Made by a program: the position numbers and the translations under genes. A stretch of DNA of 64,000 nucleotides from Dioszegia crocea (taxonomy: Eukaryota > Basidiomycota > Tremellomycetes > Tremellales > Bulleribasidiaceae). The stretch is from NCBI GenBank assembly GCA_001600615.1, contig BCKK01000006.1, positions 62,001-126,000 of the forward strand, read 5' to 3'. Under the pieces are notes generated by a model. The model saw nothing but the letters and a program-made list of their open reading frames with translations, was not told the DNA's origin and did not search any database. Numbering within the stretch: the first letter of the stretch is position 1; the number at the start of each line of letters is the position of its first letter. Shown here one piece after another: positions 10,945 through 23,066 of the stretch.

Positions 10945-13090
10945 TCAATCGTTCTGGTATCGCTTGGGCATGTCGTACATACGCATCCCGGCGATCGGAC
11001 CGTGGTAGTACGAGCTACCAACATCAGCCATAATTCTTCTCGGTAGTTAAGCCTAGCGTACCTCGTATCGCGCTCACGACTGATTCCAGCGACACCAGCC
11101 ATGTTCAGACTAGAGGATCAGCATCCGCGCCACTACATGACACCCGAAGACTTACTAGCCCATTCCGCTGAAAGACGGTCCGGCCGCTGCGGCTTTCCCC
11201 TTCTTGCCGCCCGCACCAGTCCCGTCGTCCCACTCTGCACGGCAGTACACACAGGTCACCGCCTCGCGCTTGCTTCGCTTAGATATCAGTCTGATGTCTA
11301 CCTTGGCGCACTGAAGACATACCGCTGTAGCAGCCCACATCATAAAGCATTCTCGATGAAGACCTGAAGTAATCAGCGACTGCATGCCCAATGCGAGCTG
11401 AGAATGTGTACATACCATTACCGCATCCTCCGGCAGACTCATCAAAGACAAGCTTCTTATTCCTGAGGTCGGCCTCGCTCATCTCCTCGTAACAACTTGG
11501 AAATCAGCTCCACTTAGGTTGAAAGTCATACAATACGTACATTGGACAATCCTCGCCAACGACAGCACGCTTTGGCTTCTCCTGAGCCGCCGCAGCGGGC
11601 TCTTCAATCGCCTCGTCCTCCGGAACAGCCCGACCTGTCGCTTTGAGGTATGCCTTCCTCACATCGGCTGAAACGAGGGCGGGGTCATTTGGGCTTGGCG
11701 GAGCTTGAGCGAAGACGTGCTTGAGCTCGGAGTTCTGCGAGAATCAGTCAAAGCAACCAAGGCGGATTCGAAGAGATACTAACGGTTAGACCCTTCTGGT
11801 ACCAAATCGTAGAACTTGCGGGAAGCTTGAGGACTTTCATACTGTCGGCATCAGCAGCCGTTCTGGTGGATGTAGATGTGATAGCGGCAGGAATACCGCT
11901 GGTAACGACTCACTAGACGAAAATGATGTGTTTACAAGGTAAGTTGCCTTTCTGGCAATCAGGGCAATCGCACGAGGGCTGGAAGTCGATGGTGACCCTC
12001 TTGAGGGCGTCAGCTTCTGGAAATTTGAGGGTACTCTGAGGGTCTGATGCAGCTTACATAGACATTTCCTGTAGAGCCAAGCTACTCCGTAAGCTTTCGA
12101 CCGGCGAGGTTCGCGCCAATAAACTTACAACTGCAAATCTCTCTGCAGGGGTCTCGCCGTCACGAAACCTCTCCCTGTCGACCATGAACTTGTATTATGA
12201 GCTGACTATGATACGATGCGGGGCCACTGTGGGCGAGCGGAACACATACCATTCTATGGGACATCACTCGATCCTCTATCAATGTCAGCTCGATACCTAA
12301 TACTCATGACTCGAATGAGCTTACTTCGCTCCAACGTTGTTTTGGGGGCTCTGGACTGTCAGCATACATCTGGGTCACTATTACGACTCTCCGACGCTTC
12401 CTGACTCACTTGGCGCGCATCCTGTCAGTGTCAGCGCAAATCGCAGTTTAGTCAGAGTAAGACTCACTTGGCCGGTCTATGCTCAATACCCGCCTCAGCT
12501 GCTTTCTCCGCGGCCGTCTTTCGCGCCTTCTTCGCCTTGGGAAGCGGAAGAGATGGGTGAGCAGCAGGGGCGGTGTACACGTTGTTGTTGTGTTGGGGCT
12601 GAGCGTAAGGTTGAGCTGGTTGACCAGCATTGAGCACCGCATAGAAGGGATGGGAGGGGTCGAGCGCAGGATGAGCAGGATGAGCAGGATGAGCAGGATG
12701 AGCTGCTTGCGGCACATATGTGGCCTGAGAGTGATGAGGATATGTGTTGTGAGTGGATAGGGCTGGGATGGGAGCTGGGATACGGTACGACTGGGAGCCG
12801 GACGCCTGGCTGATGTGATGATTGTACGACGGCGCCACCGTCGGATGTGCGAGGAACGAGTTGGCCGCGATAGCCGGAGATGATGACGGGGCGAGAGCAG
12901 CCGCCTCTGCGAGCTTCTCAGCTTTGGTGGGTCGAGCCCGCTTGCGTTTGAGCGGAGCCACCACCGGTGGCGGAAGTGGAGGTAGGTTTGAGGTCGACCC
13001 GGACGCGGAGTATTCGGCAAGAGGAACAGAAGTCGCGCGCTCGCGCTCTCGCTTGATGCGAATGTTATCTTGGACTGATCTGCGGGGCAT
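10945..13090 (-). CDS. SWIM and RING zinc-finger protein, probable E3 ubiquitin ligase
   Basis: About 500 residues spread over at least ten exons, several of only 10-30 nt. Exon 1 (ATG 13090) encodes a basic, Ala/Pro-rich region of about 208 residues with Lys/Arg clusters (LKRKRARPTK, PKAKKARKTAAEK) that look like nuclear signals, and a short AHP tandem repeat. After micro-exons comes SHRMFMVDRERFRDGETPAE, then GSTGNVYRVTIDF and the SWIM finger PSCDCPDCQKGNLPCKHIIF (CxCx9-10CxH). The next exons give LKLPASSTIWYQKGLT and AQAPPSPNDPALV, then a RING-type finger beginning EDCPMCYEEM, with GCGNGLHRECFMMW and ending TCVYCRAEW. The C-terminus after two more small exons is YHGPIAGMRMYDMPKRYQND, stop at 10945. 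SWIM plus RING is the arrangement of ZSWIM2-like ligases. Substrate unknown. Domain content is secure; some micro-exon borders are inferred. Confidence 0.8.
12668..12703. repeat. 9-bp tandem repeat, coding
   Basis: Four copies of a 9-bp unit (ATGAGCAGG on the plus strand) inside exon 1 of the SWIM-RING gene. On the coding strand they give Ala-His-Pro repeats. The unit is a multiple of three, so copy-number change would keep the frame. Confidence 0.9.
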
Positions 13091-13683
13091 CTTGACTAGG
13101 TAGATGGGATGATAGATGGAAATGCGAAGGGGAACAAAAGGCTGGACGCGCCGGCTGACAGCTGACCGATTTTGACCAGATGGAGTGACGTAAGCAACAT
13201 GATTAACTTTTCAACAACGCATTCCTTGAGATCCTTTCCTTGATGTTCCATTGCTATTCCCGTCATTATAGCTCAATAGAAGGCTATCTACGAGCAAGGA
13301 ATGACTCGGAACCGAGTGCTCTCGACAGGAAGTGGGCAATCTTCGATCAACTTTTCCGAAATCCCCCAGAGAGCCTGACAATCCCGATCATGAATCGCAA
13401 ACCAGGTCGGCGATGGATACACAGCTTCAAGCATGATGTGTCTGATCTGGGATACTTGCTCGAATAAGAGGAAGCAGGAACTCAGCGGAAGTCCATGGCT
13501 TGGCTCCGATGAAGAGAAGGAAGCACAACGAGGAGGACCGAGCTTAGGGTTCTCGGCCAAGGGGACCGTGCGCCGTCCTGAGTTGACTCACCCCTTCCCC
13601 CTGTTCTTTTCCTCTTTCTCTTCTCATCCCCTCTCATCCTCATCTTAACCACCCATCTGACATCTTAACTAAGGTCGCCCAAT
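13091..13683. other. Divergent intergenic region
   Basis: Separates the leftward SWIM-RING gene from the rightward dsRBM-like/RGG gene, so it holds both promoters. A CT-rich leader (about 13600-13650) lies just before the right-hand start, as is common in fungal promoters. No coding signal was recognised. Confidence 0.4.
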
Positions 13684-16212
13684 ATGAACCCACCTCTCTC
13701 CCCTGGCTCCCTCTCCCGGGTCAAGCGCGAATCCACAGCTTTCTCTTCCTTCTCCACCTCCTCCCAATCCCGCGGCTCTTGCACCGGCTTCGCTCCTTCT
13801 TTCCCTGCCCGAGAAAGAGTGCCCTTCACCCCTGAACTGGATGTGTCCGTCCCTCGCGTGAGTTCGTCTACACCAGACGTGCCGCCGGTCGTCAAGTGCC
13901 AACTGACACTTTCAGCTCCCCGATGTCAGTGGACGGTCCGACTTAGCCAACTATGTGATCGCCGAACAGCTCAAGAACCTTTTCGACACCGACGTCCATC
14001 CCGCACCCCCTACCTCCTCCCCCTCTGAAGACGTCAAGCCGGACCTCTTTCCTTCCCAATCCCTCTCACTCCCCCATGCGTCCAGCAGTATCAGCAGTCG
14101 CCTCCTCTCCGAAGCCTTCCGACGCGAGTACTCCGCCACAGCAAACGATGAACGTAAACGGGCCTACTCCACCATGTACACCGAAGAGGAGGAAGACCGC
14201 TCCTCTCGCTTTAGCCGCGCGACGTCTGTCGCTGGCTCTATGTATAGTCAGTCCGAGCGCGGAAGCGGAAGTGGAGGAAGGAAGAAGTTCCGAGCTGGAT
14301 CTCAGGCTCCTCAGGCTTTGGTGCTTCCAGGCTTGGGAGAAGGAAAGCAGAGGAATGTCAATGGCAAGTCCCTGTACGGAGGACAGGATGTTGGAGTAGG
14401 AGTCATTGGGAGTCAGGCGTTTCTCAATGATGTGGGCGAGGATAATGGGGAAGTGACCATGACTCAAGAGTGCGATATCCCCATGCCTACCTCAGGATGT
14501 GATTGGAGAGTGAGGCAAATCGATGGAGAGGAGGAGGGAATGAAGTTTATGGTCGGCCCTCATGTCGTCAGCCTCGAGGAGGACCTTCCGCCTCTTGCGG
14601 CCGAGCATCCGGCCAGAGTGTGGAACTCAATCCTCCACTCTTTACCTCAGGAGCTGGTTCCGACTGTGCAGTGGAAGTATGAGAGGGTGGCAAGCGAAGA
14701 CGAGGAGGATGAAGGTGAGTTTGCCCTCCCGGTGTCGGGTACAAGCTGACCTCGATAGAGTTCATGCACGTCTGTCAACTGACTCTTTCCCTCCCTCCCC
14801 TCCATCCCGCAATCGTCATCCACCCCGCCTTCTCACAATTACCTACGAACAGGCACACTGCGGAGTACATCACTGCCGCGGCGGCTGTCGGTGGAAGCAA
14901 GATCTGGACAGGAGAGGTCTCGAGCGTTAAAGTGAGCTCTGTAGTGCCCAGCGGTAGCATAATCAGTTGCGATGATTAGTTTAGCTGACAGTGTCCAGAC
15001 CGACGCCACCAACTCAGCCCTCGTCAAGTGCATGTCTTCTGGCGCGTTCGAGTGGCTACACAACGCCTCGCTCGAGGATCCGGTCCACAGCCTCGGCGCT
15101 ACCCAGCGTGGTGACCCACTCGTCGTCGAATCCACCATCACCTCCGAGGCCAGCAATCACCCTCCCTCACTCACGTCTCCCAAATCGGATGACACCACCA
15201 CGGACATTATCGAGCAGATTTCCGAGCAGAGCTGGGAGGTCGTTCCCTTCACTGGTCAGGTGCTGCATAGCGTCAAGCCGAACGAAGCGAAAGACTCGAT
15301 CGATCCTCTGCTCATTACAGACGTTCCTCCCACCACTCCGCCCATCGAGCTATCCGTCCAGATCGAGCAGAGGATCCAGGCGGTCTTTTCATCTCTACCG
15401 GACATGGCTAAGCCTGTCTTTTCAATGACTGTGGACTGGGATCAAGGCGCCAAAGGTAAGTTCAGCTGGCCAGGGCGTCGCGTGTACTCGGTAGTTGGCA
15501 TAATAGCTGAAATCCTTAGCCTTCATCGAGACACTGAAGATCGGAGTCGAAACCCACACTCAATCTTTCCGCGCCAGGTCCGATGCCACTGTCCATCACT
15601 TTGGTACCGCTGTCCTCGCTTCAGCGTCTGGGCAGGGCCTGTACGCGTTCGTGAAGCAGCTTGCAGAATCTCACACGCCATGCAACGGCGACACAGCTTC
15701 AAGTGGCAGCAAAGACGCCTCGTCGACCGGCAAAATCATCGACGTTCCTGCGGTCACCTCCGACAAGGATGCGGAAATGCTCGTCGACTGGGTGGAGCAG
15801 TTGAAAGGTGAGCTTGCGTGGGATTGAGGCAGCCTCGTGACCCTAAGCTGATATTCCGCCTAGCCTTTTGTCGATCTAATAACCTCCGCTTCCCGGTCTA
15901 CACCCAGCAAGTCGAGAAACTCACCAATGAGGGCGTCAAGTTCCGAGCTACAATGAAGCTCGAGGAAGACGTCTTTCGTGCAAGGTCAGTTTCCGAGTCG
16001 CTGTTGTCCTCAAGCCGTCCATCATAGCTGATATGTGCAGTTCTGCGTGTGATACAATCCTCCAGGCCAGGCAAGAGATTGCCCATTGGGTCTTCTCTGA
16101 GCATTTTGGCCAGAAGGCCATCACGCTCGAGTATCAAGGCGGAGATGGGGGTTTCAGAGGTGGAAGAGGTGGCAGAGGCGGCGGTAACAAGCGTGGGAGG
16201 GGCAGGTGGTAG
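13684..16212 (+). CDS. Orphan protein with possible dsRBM and C-terminal RGG tail
   Basis: About 725 residues in seven exons. Intron 1 (about 13858-13915) joins VPR to LPDVSGR; later introns lie near 14715-14757, 14930-14997, 15456-15519, 15807-15862 and 15986-16040. I do not recognise a family over the full length. The N-terminal third is Ser/Pro-rich with charged stretches. The middle part contains WNSILHSLP and a strand-rich region (EFMHVCQLTLSL, then IVIHPAF). Near the C-terminus, FPVYTQQVEKLTNEGVKF, ATMKLEEDVF and QARQEIAHWVFSEHF follow the alpha-beta-beta-beta-alpha order of a double-stranded RNA-binding motif, though weakly. The end is FRGGRGGRGGGNKRGRGRW, a typical RGG RNA-binding tail. 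RNA binding is inference. Frame and splice signals are consistent throughout, so the gene is real. Confidence 0.68.
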
Positions 16213-16705
16213 GTAACTCGGCCCAATAGGGCGGACTCTAAGTAAGCTAGCGAGCTACGAGTAGATCCAACAAACATCCGAGATGATTAAAAGGGCAGTA
16301 TGAGGCCTTTGCATATGATGAATGTCGAATTCAGGCTTAGCAGACCAATGCAACTAATCCATCGTGTATTTCCTAGTCTCTGACCAATGACTCTACTATA
16401 AGATCTATACTGGCTTTACAACTCTCAAAAAAATGAATAGAGCAGACAAACGGCTCCAGGCCGAAAGAAACCAAGTTCTGAATTCCCAAAAGGCTATAAG
16501 ATGATTTTGTTTGGAAGAGTTCTGACTTCAATGGTTATGTTTTTGGTATTTTAATCGTGTGGGTTTGGTGGGAAGGAGGTGTGTGTCGGAGGGAGATAAT
16601 GATCTGATTGGCGAAGTGCGAGGGTCCGAGATGTACTGTCGAGATAATTGGATATTAGCCCCTGTAGGGGAGGAAGGATAGACGCAGAGGAGGACTCTTC
16701 CGCAA
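16213..16705. other. Convergent intergenic region
   Basis: Lies between two genes that end toward each other and should hold both 3' ends. AT-rich stretches near 16260-16560 fit polyadenylation regions. No coding signal was found. Confidence 0.4.
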
Positions 16706-18271
16706 TCAAGCGATGACAACTGTGGTAGCCTCCTCAGGCTTGTCCTTCGGAGCTACAGCGAAAAAGTTCCCGGGAGGACTAGGGATAGGTCCCGTCCCGG
16801 GTGCCGAGTGGTCGACTTCCGAAGGCGCCGTTGTTGAGGAGATAATTGGGTCTCGATGCAAGGGGACATCAGAGAGCGCCGCGGGTGCGGTCGCTTCGAT
16901 GGGAGGTGATGGGAAGGGTCGTGGCGGAGGTAGTGGCAAGGAAATATCATCGGTGCGAGATTTGACGACGACAGACATGACATTCGTCTAGATTCATGAG
17001 CAATGGACTGAAATGCGAGACCAGAAAGATACAGAATGGGGATGAGGGATCAAACATACCAAGTCGGCCAACACTGAAAGCGCCCCTTCTTGTACAATTG
17101 GATTTTCGGCTGTCAAAGCCGTGGCGACGTCGACAGTCTGCAAGAGCTGTTCGCTAGACGCAGCCACTACGCCCAGCAGCTCCGGACCTGATGGCACCGA
17201 CGCTGATTCCGGCAATGATGATGATGGAGATGAGGCCTCTGCCGAAGAAGATGCAGGAGAGGTATGGGCAGCGTCTGCTGTGGATGTCGACGCTGATGAT
17301 TTCTGTAGAATTAGGTCGGTATTATACTTCTGATATACAGCTACAGGGAAGAGCTTACATTCTCGGCTTCCAGCCTGTCCGGAAATTGTAGAGCCTCGTC
17401 CCATTCCTCTGCAGAGAATTCGGGATGTTGGGCGTGGGCAGACTGCTCCTCCTCTTCCTCTGGCTCAAACCATCGAGTCTGCTGTCTTTGGCATTTGTGC
17501 CGGGCAAATCGCGCATGCCTCACAGTGACCGTCTTGGATTGTTGGGGCGCTGAGTGCTCTGGCTCTGGAAATGACAATGGCCAAATGTCATCCACGTCTG
17601 ATTGAAGTCCATACCAGTATTCGAAAATGCGCATCCGACATAGTTGATGTATCGCGTGAACTTTCTGAAGTCGCCTCAGCTTGGTATAAATACAGGCCCA
17701 CAACCCAAGACCAACGACGTGACTGACGATTTTTGCCTGGATGCTCCTCAGTTCGTCCATCCGAGCCTTCTTTCTCGTCCTCAACTCCTCCGCGGTTGCC
17801 CAATATGGTTCTTCCTCATCATCCCACTCTGGATTCGAGAGGGCGGGGTAGTAGAAGGTATCGTCCCAAGGTCGCATAGGCGGCATACGCCCGAAACGGA
17901 TGTAATCTGCGGCGTAGGCGAGGGCGGGGCTCATCATTTGATTGCCATGTTGCTTTATCTAGACGCCAAATGACGACGGGGCTCTTGGAGCCTGTCGGAG
18001 CTTCGGAGGGGTAGTGTGAGAGTGGAGCGAGGGGGTGGAGTGTTGATAGACCGAAGATGTGATAGACTGTTGATGATTTCGGCTGATATGTAGAGCGAAG
18101 CAAAGTGGCGACAGATCTGCAGGTGGTGGGAATGAAACGAGGGAGATGGCGTAGCATATATGACGACGAGGGGTAGTAAGCGCGAGAACTTACCTTGTCA
18201 GCAAGCAAGACCATTTGCCATTTCTTCCCATGCCTCTCGTCGATCTCACCCCGCTCGCAGATCTGCGACAT
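16706..18271 (-). CDS. Orphan protein, unrecognised
   Basis: About 410 residues in four exons. Exon 1 runs from an ATG at 18271 (MSQICERGEIDER) to VLLADK at a GTAAGT donor (18193). An unusually long 235-nt intron follows, and exon 2 continues in frame IKQHGNQMMSPALAYAADYI. Introns near 17300-17353 and 16985-17060 join AEN to KSSAST and LADL to TNVMSV. Exon 2 has a conserved-looking block (IRFGRMPPMRPWDDTFYYPA, then WATAEELRTRKKARMDELRS) and a short hydrophobic helix (IVSHVVGLGLWACIY) that could be buried or membrane-associated. The rest is Ser/Ala/Pro-rich and acidic. I recognise no domain. If exon 1 is wrong, the fallback start is the MSPALAYAADY methionine near 17934. A further upstream exon cannot be excluded. 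Confidence 0.6.
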
Positions 18272-19076
18272 CCGATCTCCGACCCAGCCCTCGGAATGCA
18301 AATTCCCTCATTACGCGCTTGAGGCGGTGATGATGATGATGATGATGATGGTGGTGACTCGAGTGGTGCCTTCATACTCATGGCTCAAGATAAGCCAAAT
18401 ACCCTATTATCTCAAACAAAAATCTCCCACTCCACCGCGGATTTTCCCGCAAGCCTTCGATTCCCACGGTTCATTTGCTGGAGTGACCGGGTCTAATTCG
18501 GGTGCAAAGTTACAGGGACGTTCCTGGCAGGTGTCAGGCACCGCATAGTATGAGTCAGCAAAGTGGAGGGGTGGATGCGCGACGGAGATGTTTAGCGGGT
18601 GAGTATCGGAAGGTAGTACTCGAGTAGTTGTGCTAAGCCAGACCCCGGGCGAGGGCAGTGACCAGAGCTCCACCCGTTGGACCAGAGCCTAAGTGGAGGA
18701 TCGTGCGCTGCAATCAAGAGGTAGAACACTTTGCCGCATGCCGGGTGTGTAGGAGTGGACGAGACATGTCTGAGTGAAATGAAACTCGCGGAGGTGACTT
18801 GAGCGGCGGGCAGGCCGTGCGCCGAGTCGTGCCGACTATAGAGTGTATTTTGCAGCAAGGGGTATGCTGCCCTCTAGTCGCGCCCTTCTACGAGTAAGCC
18901 CAATATGTACCAGGCCAAGCTAAGGCGGAAGAGACAGAAGAGCAGTAATACCTAACTCGTCTGCTTTTGGGAAAATTAGAAGTCGAGATTCATGGGCCGC
19001 CTCGCTCTACACTACACGAGCTCTACAATATCCCTCTCCTCTCTCCAACGAGACACCCTCTAATCCACACTCAGAC
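18272..19076. other. Intergenic, promoter of orphan and 3' end of Pal1 gene
   Basis: Contains the trinucleotide repeat described separately and otherwise ordinary sequence. Short open frames on the minus strand at 18190-18381 and 18407-18673 do not resemble proteins, and the first ends at a stop within the neighbouring exon frame. Confidence 0.4.
18329..18350. repeat. (GAT)n microsatellite
   Basis: Seven consecutive GAT/TGA triplets upstream of the orphan gene that starts at 18271. The position suggests leader or promoter sequence rather than coding sequence. Confidence 0.9.
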
Positions 19077-22000
19077 CTACTTAATCCTCTCCTTGATCTT
19101 CTTAACCACACTAGTTTTCCTCCTCATCCCTGACCCGCCCTGATCCACTTGCAGACTCCCATTCCCCGTTCCAGCAGTATTGCCATTCCCAAACTCCCCC
19201 GTTGGCCCATTCCCACCATCCGGTACACTCCCTCTGCGCCTATAGGCATCAATGTCTGCGAAATCCGGCATGACCTGTCCGACAGGTGGTGGAGGGAGGT
19301 GCTTGACTCGGTCGAGAGGTCGGAATTTGTCCCCGGACCCACCGCCTCCATTTGCTCCATTACCTCCTGACCTCCCGCCTCCTCCTCCTCCGGCTCCACC
19401 GCTGAGCCCACGCTGGCTGACAGACGCCGGTAAAGCAGGAACAGGCGGGACACCCGACTCTGTTGGAGCTGTCGATCCCTTCTTCCCTCCTCCAGCCTGA
19501 TTTCTAGGCTTCTGAGGCGAATCAACAAACACAAACTCCTTCTCCGTTTCAGACCGGTACAGCGGTGGTTTATCCCCTCCGGCCACCTCGAGCCCGTCCA
19601 TCATTTCCACTGCATCGTCAAACTGGTCGCCAGTGCCCATGGGTGCACCAACGAGATTGACAGTTCGTGATTGAGTTTTATTCGGAGTGAGGAATGGGTT
19701 GTTGGAAGCGGAAGCATCATGCTCATCTCGTTCATTAGGTGACGTGAGGGGGAATTCGTAGGATGGTGAAGAAGGCAGGATGGCCTTGGAAGGCGAGGCC
19801 GAGCGGAAGGGGACAGATTTGTTCTCGCGCTGTTGTGAGCGTTAGCGAACGGCGCCAGGACAGGAGTTGTAATTTCGATTGGTCTCTTCCCCTCCCCACT
19901 CTCTCCAATCGCATCCGGCTCAATATCTCCGTCGTTCAGGTCCAGGCTGGACGACTCTCCCCACCCCTTCTCTTATGCCCCTATGCAACTGCCTATCCCC
20001 ATACCCATCATCCTCATCCGCATCCCTAAACCTGTCCCCATCCTCATCAACCATTTCTTCCTCTTCCATAACCCCTCCTTGCCCTGCACCCACATACATT
20101 GGACCTCTCCCCCTTTCCGGACTACTACCTCCCCACGCCCCAGAGCCCAAATTCGTACTCATCGACTTGCTCCTAATCCCCGTCGCGCTTCGATCCCTAT
20201 ATCGCCCTCCCGTCACAGTCGGTACAGGCATTTGTTCCTCTGTCGAAGCCACCGAGCCGGATCGCGTACGCACCATAGTTTTGAATTTCTGCATGAGTGA
20301 TTTCGTACGTTTGACACCCGGTCGACCCGATTGGTCAGACGTGACGATTGGTGGGGTCTCGCCTGTGGGTGATGGCAGTCCGCTCTGGTCCTTGGTGAAT
20401 GAATCCGCGCGGTTGTTGCCTAGTCTCAGACCCGGAGAGCGGACAGGTTTGACGTAGCCTGTATCGGCTGCAAGACCTTCATTTCCAACTATCCTTCGTC
20501 AGCTCTGGGCGACGCTAAGTATCCCTCAACAACTCACGTTGTCCCGTCGTCTCATTTGGGGAAACTCCAAAGTCCTCCCAAGGCTCAGCTGAAACAAGTC
20601 AGCCTTGACCCCCAGAACCTAAAGGTAGGACTTACGCTCATCAATCCCCCAAGCAGCCTTTAACGCGCGCTGCTTCTGCTCCTTCTCCCTCTCCCTTTCC
20701 ATCCGCGCAATACTGACCTCATCCTGCGGCTGCTTAGCATCTGGGAAATATCCACCTCCAGACGGGATACTGGTAGAGTATTGACCCGTCAGACCTCCAC
20801 CGCTGACTCGGCGGTTGATGGGCTGTCTGGCTGATGCCGCAGGTATCGGAGCGGCAGCCGAGGCGGGTACCGAAGCTCGAGCCGCCTCGTCCTCTTGGAT
20901 CGTCCCCGTCTTTCGACCAGGCGCAGCAGTGGTGGTGGTCGTACTCGTCCCAGCTCCCGAGGCCGGGGTAGTGGAGTTTGAAAAGACCTGCATGGGTGCC
21001 TTTGTATTGCCGACATTTCGAGAAGGCGCAGCGGCGTCATATGGTCCTGAATGATGCCACACTTTTCGTCAATTAAAGATCTTCTCTCGAGCCGCGCAAA
21101 GACTCACTCGCATCCCCCAACCCCGTCGGATCCCACCTATCGATGATATCCGCATGTTTACTCCCCTTCTTCTCCGCTGCAGCCTTCTTCTGACCCGCCG
21201 TCAATTCGCGCATTGGGGCCGTGTCTAAGCCGTACGAGTCGGTGGATAACGATCGGCGGACGCGCGTTTTGGGCATGGGCGCTGGGGCGTCTGGCGAAGT
21301 GGCGAGGAGAGGCGTTTGGGAGACTGAGGAAGGGGTCGTGCTGTTTAGTCGAACGTAGGGGCGAGAATGGATTGACGAGAGAGAGGATGGAGGTGGGTAT
21401 GAGGGGTAAGAAAGCATTGTCAGCTTGTGTCTTTAAATGATAAGGTAGACAGAGCAAGATGATGAGGAATTGGGGATCAAATCGTTCTAGGAGGGTCCGA
21501 CAATAGGCATCCTTTGATCAACCCCCTTTAACCATCCCCAACGCGGAGAGATAAGGGATTAGAGGCACGATTGCGCCGCGGACGGCCAGGCTAGAGGAAT
21601 AATACGGAGTAAAGAGGGAGACTCACCCAGATGTCGCCCGACTGAACTTCTGGCGAGAAGGAGCCACCAAACCCGCCGCTTCTGGACTCCGATGTTGCTT
21701 CGAAGGCCTCGTTTGGGTGATTGGAGGCTCCATCTCATCCTCCTCGAACGGGTTCACAGCCTGGGTTTGAACCTGGCGCGGCATCATGGTAGATTGTGAA
21801 ATATGACCCATGTCCGGACTTGAATGGCTATACCCATGCCCTGGCTCCCAACCATTCCCTTCTCCCACCGGTGGACCCATTGAGAAATCAGGCTGACCCT
21901 TCGGACCTGTCCCGCCTGCCTGCGCCGCAAAATTCGCAGAGGGCATCATGCGGGGTGAAGGAGATCTCCTTGCCATTCCACTCATGGTCGATTGAGTTTG

Positions 22001-22396
22001 GGGATGAGGGACGGGCGCGTTGAGTGATGATGGGGATGGGGATCGGATTTGAACAGAATCTCGAACGGCCCTAGCGAGATCGTCAGGATCAGACGCGGTC
22101 GCGGTTGCGTATCGCGATAGGTTATTGGAGAAGGATGAAGTTGACGGAGGGAGGGAAAGATAATCTTTGGTCTTGTTGTTGTTGTTGTTGTTGTTGTGAG
22201 GTGAAGCAGATGCGGAACCGGAGCGGGAAGCCGAAGCGGAATTATTGGTACTGGAAAGGACCGAGCGGTTGTTGGTTGTGTCTTTCGGTGGGAGATGCGG
22301 TGCACCTCCGCTTCCGCTCGTGTTGACAAGGTTAGGAGAAGGGGTACGTGTTGGTCGTGGATAAGAAGAAGGGTGAGATTGGTATTGTGAAGTCAT
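19077..22396 (-). CDS. PAL1: Pal1 cell-morphology / endocytic adaptor protein
   Basis: Roughly 850 residues in several exons, ATG at 22396 (MTSQYQSHPSSYPRPTRTP). The N-terminus is Ser/Asn-rich, with seven Asn encoded by a trinucleotide repeat. The Pal1 core spans two exons: MRELTAGQKKAAAEKKGSKH followed by ADIIDRWDPTGLG, then GPYDAAAPSRNVGNTKAPM. After it come a charged helix (SIARMEREREKEQKQRALK), AAWGIDE and EPWEDFGVSPNET. The last exon is Gly-rich with DRVKHLPPPPVGQVMPDFAD and closes with RRKTSVVKKIKERIK, stop at 19077. Two NPF tripeptides are present (AVNPFEEDE and SNNPFLTPNK), the ligand of EH-domain endocytic scaffolds. In yeasts Pal1 acts at the cortex, linking endocytic patches to polarised growth. 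Identification rests on the core block. Confidence 0.85.
22173..22197. repeat. (GTT)n microsatellite, coding poly-Asn
   Basis: Eight GTT-type triplets inside exon 1 of the Pal1 gene. Read on the minus strand they are AAC codons giving a run of seven asparagines. Confidence 0.9.
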
Positions 22397-23066
22397 GATA
22401 AAGCGCGTTCCTTTGTTCCTAGTGGCGGTGTGATGCGGTGCGTGTCCGTGTCAGTTGACAAGGTTTAGGTATATCCGGAAGGAAGGTGTTTCGGGCCGTT
22501 ATGAACCTTAAGCAAGTAAGGCCGAGGTATGCCTGAGGTCAGGATCGATCAATGTCAATTGTTGACAGCCAAGCGCGTGGAAAGGCACAGACAAGGTAAA
22601 GCGGAATGGGCACCAAGCTGGTTTCAGGGTAAAATGACATGATTGCTGTAAAATGGAGACCCGCCGGAGAAACGCCGAGGCCCGGCGGGGTGATGTGGGC
22701 TGCCGTCTGTCGCGGTCTTCGCATCGTCCACACTCTGAAGCATTGTCTAATGTTTTAATGCTCTGTAGTACAAGACGGACCACATCGTCCAGCCAATGAC
22801 TTCAATCCGGTGCATGTATAACTTCCCCGGCGAGTTCTACCGACATCTTTTATCTTGCCCTATCCGAGGCGCGATTTATCGAAATTATATTGAGTCTTTT
22901 ATGATACTAGAAAAGGGTTATAGGGGTGGTAAAAGATAGGAAGAAAGTGATGTATGGAAAGATGTAAGAAGTGTGTGATGAAAGCAGGTAGAAAGATGGA
23001 AAGAAAGGGGTATGAGGGGGTGAAAACAAATCGACAAAAACGCTCCATGCAACTTCGACTCCCTGT
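22397..23066. other. Intergenic, Pal1 promoter and 3' end of Ncp1-like gene
   Basis: The left part should be the Pal1 promoter and leader. The right part (about 22890-23060) is A/G-rich and fits the 3' untranslated region of the leftward Ncp1-like gene. No coding signal was seen. Confidence 0.4.
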
